From Zhuqueibacter pondensis (lineage in GTDB: Bacteria > Zhuqueibacterota > Zhuqueibacteria > Zhuqueibacterales > Zhuqueibacteraceae): a DNA stretch of 64,000 nt. Location of the stretch: the NCBI GenBank assembly GCA_034505955.1, contig JAPDQK010000003.1, positions 62,001 to 126,000 of the forward strand, read 5' to 3'. Shown piece by piece: positions 25,856 through 34,977 of the stretch. Under the pieces are notes generated by a model, which saw nothing but the letters and a program-made list of their open reading frames with translations, made no database searches and had not been told where the DNA came from. Numbering within the stretch: position 1 is the stretch's first letter; each line of letters starts with the position of its first letter. Position numbers and translations under genes: made by a program.

Positions 25856-27150
25856 TCACCTCCGTGCCAACATCCACCGCCGCTTTTCCAAAATCAAATC
25901 CACCTCTTTGTCCAAAGCGGCGAGCGCTTGTTCGACGGACATCGTTTGTCGTGCTGCTGCTTCGGCATATTGCTGAATCTTCAACGCAATCTGTTCCCAT
26001 TCCGGCACCGGTGGCGTCGGCTGCACGTGATTGAGCTGCTCGAAAAACGCGCGCACGTACACATCTTGCAGCGACGAATCCTGCCACGCTTCCTTGCGCG
26101 CCGGCAAATCACCGGTGATTTGATAGAAGCGAATTTGCTGCCCCGGCTCGGATAGGAATTCAATCAATTTCCAAACGGCAGCTTTGTGTTTTGAAGTCTT
26201 GAACATCACGAGACTCGAGCCACCGGCCAATGAAGCGCCGGGAAATCGCGCCGGATCGGGCGAGGGCAGCGGCGCAGTCATCCATTTGTCTTGCATGTTT
26301 TTTGGCAGGCGCCGCTTGAACTCTCCGATGTTCCATGGACCGGAGATGTACATGTTGATATAACCTTCGGCAAAACCCTGGTACAAATTGGTGATTTCAG
26401 TGATGCCGACCGGCGCGAGCTGGTTCGCAAAAAAGTCGATATAGAATTTGAATGCCTGCGCAAACTCCTTGCCGCGAAAATCGCCGTAACGATTGCCGTC
26501 GCGCAAAAAAGACGATCCGGCTTGCATGCCCAACACAATCGGCGGCATGTATTCATTCGTCGGCAAGAAAAATGGATAGCCTTTGCGCCGGCCCATCTGC
26601 TGTTTGATCCTCTTCGCCGCGATCATCCACTCCTCCCACGTCTTCGGCCCCTCGGGAAATCCGGCTTGCGCGAGCACGTCCTTGCGGTAAAACAACACGC
26701 GGGTGTCCACATACCACGGAATGCCGTACAGCAAACTGTCAATGCGATTGGTTTCCCATATACCGTCGAAATAACTTTCCTTTTTGACGGCAGCAGATTT
26801 CGCCAACCAGGGATCGAGATTTTCCAGCGCGTTGAGCAGGGAAAATTCCGGAATCCACGTATTGCCGAGCTGGCACATGTCCGGCAACGAGCGGCCGGCA
26901 TACGCAGTGAGCAGTTTCTCATGCGCCGCCACCCACGGCAGCATTTGCACTTTCACCCGAATCTCCGGATGGCGCTGCTCGAATTCCGGCATCAGCTTCT
27001 GCACATGCTCGCCCTCCGCACCCATCGCCCAAAATTTGATGAGGGCTTTAGTTTCATGATGGGATTGACATGAAAAGGCGGCGAGCATGAACAAAATTAT
27101 CCCAACGGCTGGAAGCGACCAACGGATAAAAAGCTTTTTTAAAAATTCAT
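25856..27150 (-). CDS. ABC sugar-binding lipoprotein (start uncertain)
   Basis: About 430 residues. Extracytoplasmic sugar-binding protein (family 1 type): lipobox MLAAFSC, then ALIKFWAMGAEGEHVQKLMPEFEQRHPEIRVKVQMLP, TWIPEFSLLNALENLDPWL, GIPWYVDTRVLFYRKDVL, EGYINMYISGPWNIGEFKR and AGGSSLVMFKTSKHKAAVWKL. The reading frame has no ATG, GTG or TTG at the beginning of the signal peptide; the ATG at 27150 is one base out of frame, separated by a T5-A6 run. Either a one-base homopolymer difference (MNFLKKLFIRW if one T were added) or an unusual start is involved. The frame stays open to 27367 across a repeat, which is unlikely to be coding. Confidence 0.82.
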
Positions 27151-27199
27151 TGTCAGCATTTATCCGGTGGTAAAACGAAGAATGCCCGGTCCCTGAATT

Positions 27200-27305
27200 G
27201 TCATTCTGGAAGAATCTTTCTACGGTAATGAGAAAACATTTCAATGCTTCAGTTCTTCCCAAGAGCGAAAAAAGATTTCCTCCGGGCGCAGGCCTGCCGA
27301 ATGAC
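27200..27305. repeat. MITE-like element A3
   Basis: Ends GTCATTCTGG (left) and CCGAATGAC (right) with AAAAAAGATTTCCTCCGGGC near the right end, as in other family A copies (1941-2022, 13648-13778, 49086-49284, 55115-55212). It lies between the SGNH-GH3 gene and the sugar-binding protein gene. Confidence 0.6.
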
Positions 27306-27350
27306 AGCCCTGGCGGGCGTCTCACAAAAATGAAGGCCATTGCAAATTTT

Positions 27351-30179
27351 CTACTCCACCAGCTCAAACCGTGCCTCCAAAACTTCCGTCGAATTCGTTC
27401 CCACCATCACTTTGAAGCTTCCCGGCTCGACGACGAGCTTCATTTCCTGATTATAAAAAGCCAGCTGTTCGGGCTGCAAAACGAATTCAACCGTTTTGGC
27501 CTCACCGGCATCCAAGGGAATTCGGCGAAAATCTTTCAGCTCTTTCACCGGTCGCGTAACGCTGGCGTATTCATCCTGCACGTAGAGCTGCACAATTTCA
27601 TCCCCTTTCATCTTTCCGGCATTTCTCACCGTGACCGACACGCGCAGCGAATCCTGCATCTTGATGCTATTTGCGCTGAGCCGCAAATTGCCATACTCGA
27701 ACTTTGCATAGCTCAAGCCATAACCAAATGGATAGAGCGGAGTGTTGGGGATGTCGAGATATTTTGAAGTGAAACGATCCTTCTCGGCAAATGGCCGGCC
27801 CGTGTTTTTGTGATTGTAATAAATTGGCACCTGCCCCACTGAGCGTGGAAACGTGACCGGCAGCCTGCCGCTCGGGTTGGCCTCGCCAAACAAAATATCC
27901 GCCACGGCGTTGCCATGTTGAACGCCGAGAAACCATGTCTCGAGAATCACCGGCACGCGTTCTGCCAGCCGCGAGATCGCCAGCGGACGTCCGTTCATCA
28001 ACATCATTACCGTCGGCTTGCCAAGCGCTGCGATGGTTTGCACGAATTCCTCCTGTACACCAGGCAAATCCAAATTGGAGCGGCTTGCTGCTTCGCCGCT
28101 CATGCCGGCATTTTCACCGACGACAAGAATCACGACATCAGACTGTTTGGCCAAACGTTGTGCTTCGGCAAATCCAGCCGTAGAGTTACCAGTGATATCG
28201 CACCCTTTGGCATACAGGATTTTCGTCGATGCTGGCACCTTATTTTTGATGCCTTGCAACACGGTGACCACATCGTCCTTGTTACCGGCGGCACGCCAGG
28301 GTCCCAAAGGAGCATCGCGATCATCGGCCAGTGGCCCGAACACGGCAATGGTTTTCAACTGTTTACTGAGCGGTAGAAGATTTTTTTCATTCTTCAAGAG
28401 AATGATGGATTTCTGCGCCACGTGACGGGCGAAATCCACGTGTTGCTTGCTCAACAGGATTTCCTTTTCCAGCGTGGGATTGCAATTGCGATACGGATTA
28501 TCGAACAGACCGAGATTGAATTTGGTTTGCAAGACTCGCCGCACGGCGTGATTCACGATTTCTTCGGAGATCTTTTTCTCCTGGACGACGGCTATCATTT
28601 CGTTTTGATAGATGCGGCTTTGCATGTCCATGTCCACGCCGGCTTGGAGCGCCAGCATTCCTGCGTCGGTGCGGGTGGCGGCCACACCGTGCGGCTGCAG
28701 TTCCTGAATGGCGCCCCAATCGCTCACCACAAAGCCTTTGAAGCCCCATTCGTTGCGCAACAGATCCGTCAGCAACCAACGATTCGCCGTGCTGGGAATG
28801 CCGCTGATTTCATTGAACGAGGACATCAGACTGCCCACGCCGGCATCAACCGCGGCTTTGAAAGGCGGCAGATAAATCTCGCGCAGCGTTCGTTCGGAAA
28901 CATCGACTGTATTGTAATCTCGTCCGGCTTCAGCTCCGCCATACGCCGCAAAGTGTTTGGCGCAAGCGAGAAGAGAAGTCGCTTCGCGCAAATCACTTCC
29001 TTGAAAACCGCGTACGCGCGCTGCTGCCATGATCGCGCCGAGATGCGGATCCTCTCCGGAGCCTTCCGCAATGCGGCCCCAGCGCGGATCACGCGCAATA
29101 TCCACCATCGGCGCAAACGTCCAGTGAATGCCGGCGGCCGTGGCCTCGATCGCGGCAATGCGTGCGGCTTGTTCTACCGCCGCGGGATCCCACGTGCTGG
29201 CCTCGGCTAACGGGATCGGAAAGGTGGTGCGAAAACCATGAATCACATCCAACCCAAAAATGAGCGGAATGCCGAGCCGGGATTCTTGCACGGCAATTTG
29301 TTGAATCTTCCTCGTCACTTCTGCGCCGACGACGTTCAACAACGAGCCAATGAGTCCCCTCTGTACCAGCGTTTTTTGTTCGTCGCGAATATCCCTGTTC
29401 CAATTACCGGACAACTGATTCAGTTGCCCCAATTTCTCTTCCAAAGTCATGATCGCCAGCAGCGAATCAATCTTGCGGTCAACCGCGGAAATCGTGAGGC
29501 GTTTCGGCAACGTCGCATGTACACTGGCGGCCACCACGCGTTCGAAGAGAATTTGATGGCCGTGATCATTCAAGTGAATGCCGTCGCCGCAATCGTAGAT
29601 CGGTTTGATGCGACCGAGGCTGTCGGCAATCCCGCTCCAAAAATCAATGGCACGGCTGCCAAACCTGGCCAGCGTCGAATCCCGCATCGCCATGAGGTTT
29701 TTGCGTTGAACGTCTGGCAGGTTGCGCGGCTGCGTGGTGGTGATCCAAAACGGAATGTTTTGCGCTCGCAACTGTGCCAACACCGCATCATAATTGGCCA
29801 ATTGCTCTTTGAGCGTGTATCCGGCGGTGACATCATTGCTCGGCAGGTTGATGATGACGGCCGCGGGTTGCAGCGCCAGCGCTTTGGTGACGTTGCGCTC
29901 CACATCCGGTTGCGGCCTGCCGGCTGGCGGTATAAAACCGCTGGGCATAATTTGATAAGTCGTATAACCGCCCTTCGCCAGATTGATGACACGGTAATTG
30001 GAATCGAGATGCTGCAAGTAAGCGCGATAGCGATTGACCCAGGCATTATTTTTATCAACCGGCCCGGTGCCCTCGGCGGTCGAGGAACCCAGAACGACAA
30101 TCGTTGTCCTTTGCTGCTGGCCATTGGCAACCGAAAAAATCAGCACAAGCCAGATGAGGATGAATGAAAATTTTTTCAT
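27351..30179 (-). CDS. SGNH-hydrolase / GH3 beta-glucosidase fusion
   Basis: 942 residues, secreted (signal peptide 1-20, ending VANGQ). N-terminal SGNH/GDSL-type domain (about 24-225): block I VVLGSSTAEG (Ser32 or Ser33), block III INLPSNDV (Asn115), block V DGIHLNDHGH (Asp199, His202). It is followed by a BglX-like GH3 enzyme: N-terminal barrel (about 235-560) with SDW nucleophile Asp487, KHFAAYGGAEAGRDYN, and the GH3 C-terminal domain (about 590-800) with MSGEAASRS (acid/base Glu696); then a fibronectin-III-like C-terminal domain after LYPFGYGLSY. The domain combination suggests deacylation and exo-hydrolysis of a decorated beta-glucan. Followed by the ABC importer genes. Confidence 0.88.
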   Translation of the reverse strand: MKKFSFILIWLVLIFSVANGQQQRTTIVVLGSSTAEGTGPVDKNNAWVNRYRAYLQHLDSNYRVINLAKGGYTTYQIMPSGFIPPAGRPQPDVERNVTKALALQPAAVIINLPSNDVTAGYTLKEQLANYDAVLAQLRAQNIPFWITTTQPRNLPDVQRKNLMAMRDSTLARFGSRAIDFWSGIADSLGRIKPIYDCGDGIHLNDHGHQILFERVVAASVHATLPKRLTISAVDRKIDSLLAIMTLEEKLGQLNQLSGNWNRDIRDEQKTLVQRGLIGSLLNVVGAEVTRKIQQIAVQESRLGIPLIFGLDVIHGFRTTFPIPLAEASTWDPAAVEQAARIAAIEATAAGIHWTFAPMVDIARDPRWGRIAEGSGEDPHLGAIMAAARVRGFQGSDLREATSLLACAKHFAAYGGAEAGRDYNTVDVSERTLREIYLPPFKAAVDAGVGSLMSSFNEISGIPSTANRWLLTDLLRNEWGFKGFVVSDWGAIQELQPHGVAATRTDAGMLALQAGVDMDMQSRIYQNEMIAVVQEKKISEEIVNHAVRRVLQTKFNLGLFDNPYRNCNPTLEKEILLSKQHVDFARHVAQKSIILLKNEKNLLPLSKQLKTIAVFGPLADDRDAPLGPWRAAGNKDDVVTVLQGIKNKVPASTKILYAKGCDITGNSTAGFAEAQRLAKQSDVVILVVGENAGMSGEAASRSNLDLPGVQEEFVQTIAALGKPTVMMLMNGRPLAISRLAERVPVILETWFLGVQHGNAVADILFGEANPSGRLPVTFPRSVGQVPIYYNHKNTGRPFAEKDRFTSKYLDIPNTPLYPFGYGLSYAKFEYGNLRLSANSIKMQDSLRVSVTVRNAGKMKGDEIVQLYVQDEYASVTRPVKELKDFRRIPLDAGEAKTVEFVLQPEQLAFYNQEMKLVVEPGSFKVMVGTNSTEVLEARFELVE

Positions 30180-30192
30180 AAGATTTAATTCT

Positions 30193-30215
30193 GTGAGAGT
30201 TCCGCTTCTGTGAGC
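30193..30215. repeat. Half copy of element F (F2)
   Basis: 23 bp matching the right arm of element F1 (GTGAGAGTTCCGCTTCTGTG and GAGC) with few mismatches, in the gap upstream of the SGNH-GH3 start codon. Confidence 0.5.
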
Positions 30216-30260
30216 TCCAAAAAGTTAGTTTGTTTGCAAAGATTTATGGCCATCAAAATC

Positions 30261-33200
30261 TTAGTGGGTTGAATAATTCAAAACAATCTTCGCAGGCAAC
30301 TTCTGCACCATCACTTCTTTGGCCGTAAAAGTCTTCGCGGCTATTCCATTGAGCAGCACACTTTTCACCTCAGCGGCAAGCGGCGATTTGAGAATGATTT
30401 TGCCCGGCGGCATTTTGATGGTGCCGTCCAATTCGACAACGAGCTTGTCGCCTTCCATTTTCATCTTGAAATTCAGCACGCCGTGGTAAGTTGGCAGGCG
30501 CCTGACTTCGATGCCGGCAGGGTCTCGCACCCAATCTTCCAAAATTCCGGCGCCGATTACGAGGGCCGAATCTTTTTCTCTTTCATAAACGAACATGCTG
30601 CGAATGGATCGCACGAAATCCGAGCCCACCCAGGTGTGTGGCATGTCGCCGATCATTTTCGGCGTCACATGATCGCGCCACACGACTTCGGCCCAATGGT
30701 TCCATCCTGCGGGCCGACGGTCTTTCATGAAGAAATCGACCAATTCATGCGCACGTTTTTTCTGATCGAGAAAGATGAATGTGCCGATCAGGCGCGTTTC
30801 ATAAGGCGTGTAATTGATCCACTCGATGTTGTTATCGCGCCGCTGCACGAAAAACTGGTAATATTTCTCAAACGTATTGTGCAATTGCGGCTCGGGAATG
30901 TTTCCCAATTCATTCACCGGATGGACGCCAACGGTCGTCGAGGTCGCATCAAAGTCGCCCAACTCGACACAACCGGGAATGTAGTCGATGTTTGTGTTGC
31001 TCATTGCCAGGCGCATCGAGTTGTAGAGACAGCTGCGAAAGTCGTCGCGCTCGGCGGCAAATTCCTTTTCCAATTCCTTCTCGCTCAGAATTCCGGCAAT
31101 ATTCGCAGCGTCCTTCAATCCCCGCAACACGAAAAAATCATCCCAATATGAATGCATCGGTTTTGCCGAGTAGCCCTCGTGGCTGATGGATTCGGGCACG
31201 AGGCCATAGCATGCGCGCTGCTCCGGCGTGCCGTTGCGATAAATTTCCGTCATGCGCTCGCGGCGCAGCTCTTGAATGTAGCGCACGGCTTTGACGACGT
31301 GCGGAAATTTTCCTCGGAGCCATGTCGTGTCACCAGTAAAACGAAAATACTCCATCACCGCATAAATGAATTGGCCGTGGCTGTCATGTTCCGGCACTGG
31401 ATCGGCGCCCCGAACATCCACCACACAGGGAATTTTGCCGCTGGGATATTGATGCGGCGCATACCAATCGAGGTATGTACGCACTTCTTCGGCATGGCCG
31501 GTTTGCAGCAACGCCGCGGAAGTGAGCGAGCCATCGCGAATCCAGGCGCGCTCGTATGTGCGCGAGCCGGGTTGAATCGCCGGGCCGTCACGATTGATCA
31601 GGATGTAGGCAATTTGTGACTTGAGCGTGTTGGCCAGTTCTTTTGCCGAGTCCGGCAGTCGAATTTCAACATTATTCAACTTGGATTGCCAAAATTTTCT
31701 GGTTTCATCCAAACTCTGATCAACCTGCCAATTGCCTTTCCACTCCTGCCCAGTCTCGTGGAAGGGAACAATAATCACAACTTCCCGTGACATCGTCGGC
31801 GCCAAATTGAAATCAAATTGCAAAGCACCGGAAGCGAAACCGATGCGATCGGTGACCCGGCTTTGCGCCGGCAGAATTCCCTTTTGCAAATACTCCGTGA
31901 TGTCGCTCTGATCAAATTCCGCCGCACCGAAACCATCCGGTTGGATGAGAGGAATCACGCGTTTATTGTGATTGACACGAACAACACCATCAGCATACCG
32001 CATACTGTCGATGCGTGAAACGCCACCGACAAGGTTGAGCTCCTGCCACGGCGGAAGCACTTGAAATGGGCGCAACGCAATGAACAATTTACCCGGCACG
32101 GATGAACTGCCGTTGTTCTCCACTCGATAACGCGCCACCAAATATGATTTGCCCGCCTCGCCAGCGGCAAAAGCCGTAACCGTCAGTCGGAAATTTTGGT
32201 AATCCCATCGCACCGAGGGAATGGGCAGATAATTCTGTTCCAGCGACTGATGCAGCGTGACCTCATTCCAGGTCACCAACATGTTGTCGAGATAAAGAAA
32301 AGGTTCCAGCGAGAAACCGGCTTTATCGACTTCAATGGTGCCGTATTCGTTGATGAGCGCTTCTTTCGTATCACCGCTGGCGCCGACGATCGTCCAATAC
32401 GTTTGCTGCTGGGAGAAATATTTGGGATAGTGGCCGCGCGGCGCCTCGGCCGCAATCTTACCGAAAAAATCATTCGGCGTCGCGGAAAAATCCACGCCTT
32501 TGATCTCGATTTTGTCGATGCGGTAACCTCGCTGGCGATTGCTCTTTGTAAAATTCAGCCGCAAAAATTTCGTGTCGGTTTCCGGCAGATAAATGTAATC
32601 GCGGCCGCCGTTGCCCTTGTTGACAGTGTAGGCGCTTGACCATTCCTTGCCATTATGGGAAAGCTCGACTTCATACCTCGTGGCAAAATCATCCTGATGC
32701 CAATTGATTACCAAGCCACCGATTTCTCTTTCTCTTTGGAAATCGAGCATGAGCCACTCCTGCTCGGAATTGCCAGCACTCGTCCAATTTGTGATCGTGC
32801 TGCCATCTGCCGAAATGCGCGGCGCGTTGCCGGGCTTTGCCGATGAAACCTTGACTTCGGGCTTCGTGATGGCGGACTTTTCGACTTCTTCCATCGGCAC
32901 GAGATTGAAGTCGTCTATGAAAATTTTCCCTTTGCCGCCGGTACCGGCAGAAACCACAAATTCGATGCGGTCGACTTTTCTAATCTCGCCGCCGGATGGT
33001 CCCCAGGCAAAAGTGATATGTCGTTTTTTGATCGTCTTCTTCGTCCATTGGCGCGGATAGTCAATATTCAGTTGTTTAATCCAATAGACATTTTCCAACG
33101 AGTCCAGCAGCTTGAATTCGAAATTGTTGACCGGCGTTTCGCCCCGCAGATAAAAAGTGAATTTGTAATTTTCCGGCAAATTGAGTGGCAGGCGCTTTTG

Positions 33201-33425
33201 TGCAATGGCATAACCGGAACCGCCATGAAATTCAAAATCGAGCGCCATCGCATTCCCGGAGTGTCCCGGCGCGCTTTCGATGGTTGCCGTCACGCCGTCG
33301 GAGACGATGGTTTTCCATTCCGAAATATTTTCGAAATCGTCGAGGAGCTTTTCCTGGGCACTGAGCGGCTCAAATAGGACAATGAGGATAAAAAATTGCG
33401 GGATCAGCAGAAATCGCCAAATCAT
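30261..33425 (-). CDS. Large secreted six-hairpin glycosidase with CBM-like and discoidin-like domains
   Basis: About 1054 residues. Signal peptide (about 1-24), an N-terminal beta-sandwich resembling carbohydrate-binding domains (about 25-180: FENISEWKTIVSDG, KGKIFIDDFNLVPM), a discoidin/F5-8C-like domain (about 195-315: ITNWTSAGNSEQEWLMLDFQ), then a beta-sandwich and an (alpha/alpha)6-toroid glycosidase-like part (about 600-960) with SRTYERAWIRDGSLTSAALL and VPEHDSHGQFIYAVMEYFRF. I cannot assign a GH family. ATG 33425 is used (AAGGTG upstream); the GTG at 33434 is less likely. First gene of the set leading to the SGNH-GH3 enzyme (82 bp downstream) and the ABC importer. Confidence 0.78.
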   Translation of the reverse strand: MIWRFLLIPQFFILIVLFEPLSAQEKLLDDFENISEWKTIVSDGVTATIESAPGHSGNAMALDFEFHGGSGYAIAQKRLPLNLPENYKFTFYLRGETPVNNFEFKLLDSLENVYWIKQLNIDYPRQWTKKTIKKRHITFAWGPSGGEIRKVDRIEFVVSAGTGGKGKIFIDDFNLVPMEEVEKSAITKPEVKVSSAKPGNAPRISADGSTITNWTSAGNSEQEWLMLDFQREREIGGLVINWHQDDFATRYEVELSHNGKEWSSAYTVNKGNGGRDYIYLPETDTKFLRLNFTKSNRQRGYRIDKIEIKGVDFSATPNDFFGKIAAEAPRGHYPKYFSQQQTYWTIVGASGDTKEALINEYGTIEVDKAGFSLEPFLYLDNMLVTWNEVTLHQSLEQNYLPIPSVRWDYQNFRLTVTAFAAGEAGKSYLVARYRVENNGSSSVPGKLFIALRPFQVLPPWQELNLVGGVSRIDSMRYADGVVRVNHNKRVIPLIQPDGFGAAEFDQSDITEYLQKGILPAQSRVTDRIGFASGALQFDFNLAPTMSREVVIIVPFHETGQEWKGNWQVDQSLDETRKFWQSKLNNVEIRLPDSAKELANTLKSQIAYILINRDGPAIQPGSRTYERAWIRDGSLTSAALLQTGHAEEVRTYLDWYAPHQYPSGKIPCVVDVRGADPVPEHDSHGQFIYAVMEYFRFTGDTTWLRGKFPHVVKAVRYIQELRRERMTEIYRNGTPEQRACYGLVPESISHEGYSAKPMHSYWDDFFVLRGLKDAANIAGILSEKELEKEFAAERDDFRSCLYNSMRLAMSNTNIDYIPGCVELGDFDATSTTVGVHPVNELGNIPEPQLHNTFEKYYQFFVQRRDNNIEWINYTPYETRLIGTFIFLDQKKRAHELVDFFMKDRRPAGWNHWAEVVWRDHVTPKMIGDMPHTWVGSDFVRSIRSMFVYEREKDSALVIGAGILEDWVRDPAGIEVRRLPTYHGVLNFKMKMEGDKLVVELDGTIKMPPGKIILKSPLAAEVKSVLLNGIAAKTFTAKEVMVQKLPAKIVLNYSTH

Positions 33426-33486
33426 TCTTATCACCTTGGTTTCCTCTAAAATGTCCAGAAGATTGGTAATGGGTCAGTCCACATAT

Positions 33487-33618
33487 CACCCTTAGCGGGG
33501 TTCAGAGACGTTTATAGGGTAATGCCTGCTATAAACATGTTACCGCTACGCGGTTTGAATGGCCAGTTTCACTCCAGAGATAATCTTTAAAGGCTCGGTC
33601 CTAACCCCGTTAGGGGTG
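33487..33618. repeat. Palindromic element G
   Basis: Inverted ends: CACCCTTAGCGGGGTT (33487-33502) against AACCCCGTTAGGGGTG (33603-33618), two mismatches. The interior contains CCGCTACGCGG and repeated TTTATAG/CTATAAA segments. It lies between the six-hairpin gene and the promoter of the small coiled-coil protein. Confidence 0.55.
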
Positions 33619-33638
33619 TCATGTTTATAGAAAACTTC

Positions 33639-33667
33639 TTGCAAAGCGATTTTCATGTCATTATATT
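33639..33667 (+). promoter_or_regulatory. Sigma-70-type promoter
   Basis: TTGCAA (33639-33644), 17-nt spacer, TATATT (33662-33667), about 20 nt before the GGAGGG ribosome site of the gene at 33690. Confidence 0.6.
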
Positions 33668-33689
33668 TCATTAGACATTGGAGGGTTTT

Positions 33690-34007
33690 ATGGCAACAAT
33701 TGCAATTCCGATTTCCAAAAATTTGCACGAACGACTCGGTGACGAGGGGACGCAAGAAATCGTTTCCATTCTCAATCAAATCAACACGGCCCAGCTCGAA
33801 GAAATGGAGCGTTTGAACGGCCGTACGTTTGAAAAATTTCAACAGGAGCTCGCACTGGTCCGAGAGCAACTTGGCAACCAAATTGAGCGAGTGAGCCTTG
33901 CATTTGACAAAAAACTGGCTGATCAGCGTGCCAATCTCCTCAAATGGATGTTCATATTTTGGTCAACAACCATCATCACCATTGTTGCTGGGTATATACT
34001 AAAATAG
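33690..34007 (+). CDS. Small coiled-coil membrane protein
   Basis: 105 residues from ATG 33690, with GGAGGG just upstream. A charged helical region (about 10-75, heptad-like: NQINTAQLEEMERLNGRTF, LVREQLGNQIERVSLAF) is followed by one C-terminal transmembrane helix (about 84-103: WMFIFWSTTIITIVAGYIL). The architecture resembles DUF1640/CCDC90-like tail-anchored coiled-coil proteins of unknown function. It is transcribed alone, opposite to its neighbours, and sits next to a palindromic repeat. Confidence 0.75.
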   Translation: MATIAIPISKNLHERLGDEGTQEIVSILNQINTAQLEEMERLNGRTFEKFQQELALVREQLGNQIERVSLAFDKKLADQRANLLKWMFIFWSTTIITIVAGYILK

Positions 34008-34337
34008 TTCACTGACTCACGGGGACGTCGCTCAGCCATCCTCCTCTAAATCCTACCCGTCGCCATCCACGAACATTATAAAGATTTTTCTTCATCACCT
34101 TGCACACGAAAACATTCTTGTATCATGATTGTTTCTGCGATGCGGTCATGCACGGTTTGTAGGTTTGCATGTTTTTTCCACAAGGAATTTCACGGATCTT
34201 TGTTTGCGTACACCAGCCATCGCACGCCAAAGTCAGGGTGCGGCATTTTGCAAAATTATTTTTGAAGCGATATCCGTGTACAGGCACGGCAACGCCCGCG
34301 CCTAACGTCTGGCGTGTCGACGCTGTCCGGTGGCGGA
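34008..34337. other. Intergenic region, no gene recognised
   Basis: About 330 bp between convergent genes. The half nearest the membrane-protein gene (34270-34337) is more GC-rich than its surroundings and contains CCGTG-N6-CACGG and a lone GTTAGGC heptamer. No repeat family of this window is present. Confidence 0.4.
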
Positions 34338-34898
34338 TTAGCGCGGCCACAGCCATCCGAATACGCCCGCCGTCAGCAGCGCGTAGATCAAGCCGTCCAC
34401 CGTCGCCTTGATCGTCGTGCTCCAGGCGCGGCGGTACCAGATCGACATCTGCCAGAGGGCGACAGCATAACCGATGAAGGCCGTGGTGCCGACGAACCGG
34501 AAGACAGAAAGGTATTCCGCGCCGGCGGGCAGCGCGCGTCCTGCGACGTACGCCGCAAAAACTCCGACAACCGCAGAGTAGAGAAACCAGAGCACGAGAC
34601 TCGTCCCCATCGACGTTGAGCCGTTCGGCAAAACTGTAAATACCATGACCGGGCCCTTCTTCAGCTTTTCGGCAAACTCGGCTGAACGCATTTCCTGTGA
34701 GCTGACAGCGCGAGGCATCATGTAATCGCCCGGGGGGATGGCGAACGGCCGCAGCGCGTCCATCACCTTTTCTTCGTTCGGTACTTTTTGGTAGTCGTTC
34801 TTGTGCCACGGCAACGCCATGTGGATGATGGAGCTCACAACGAAGACGACCACGGACGACAGCAGGATGGGGAGCCAAAGCGCAGTTAGTTCTGTCAT
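34338..34898 (-). CDS. Conserved membrane protein of unknown function
   Basis: 186 residues from ATG 34898 (GGAGGAGG upstream). Four predicted helices: about 5-25 (LTALWLPILLSSVVVFVVSS), 95-118, 128-150 and 165-182. Between helices 1 and 2 is a conserved soluble stretch (HMALPWHKNDYQKVPNEEKV, then DALRPFAIPPGDYMMPR). I recall similar uncharacterised proteins in diverse bacteria but know no function. The gene is richer in GC than its neighbours, which may mean recent acquisition. It lies 79 bp downstream of the GH144-like gene. Confidence 0.72.
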   Translation of the reverse strand: MTELTALWLPILLSSVVVFVVSSIIHMALPWHKNDYQKVPNEEKVMDALRPFAIPPGDYMMPRAVSSQEMRSAEFAEKLKKGPVMVFTVLPNGSTSMGTSLVLWFLYSAVVGVFAAYVAGRALPAGAEYLSVFRFVGTTAFIGYAVALWQMSIWYRRAWSTTIKATVDGLIYALLTAGVFGWLWPR

Positions 34899-34977
34899 AA
34901 ATAACCTCCTCCGGTTTTTGTTGGTGAATAATAAACCGATGCCTTTGGGCATGCGGATAACTTATTGTCATCTCGAA

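Noticed and set aside
27151..27367. N-terminal extension of the sugar-binding protein
   Set aside because: It spans repeat element A3 and overlaps the preceding gene's end; no signal-like sequence is present.
34300..34306. GCCTAAC/GTTAGGC heptamer as an integron attC half-site next to the membrane-protein gene
   Set aside because: No matching partner heptamer or L-box pair lies at a suitable distance, and no integrase is present.
34123..34971. Minus-strand open frame of 282 codons
   Set aside because: It overlaps the conserved membrane protein in another frame; its Arg-rich composition is typical of an antisense or out-of-frame shadow.
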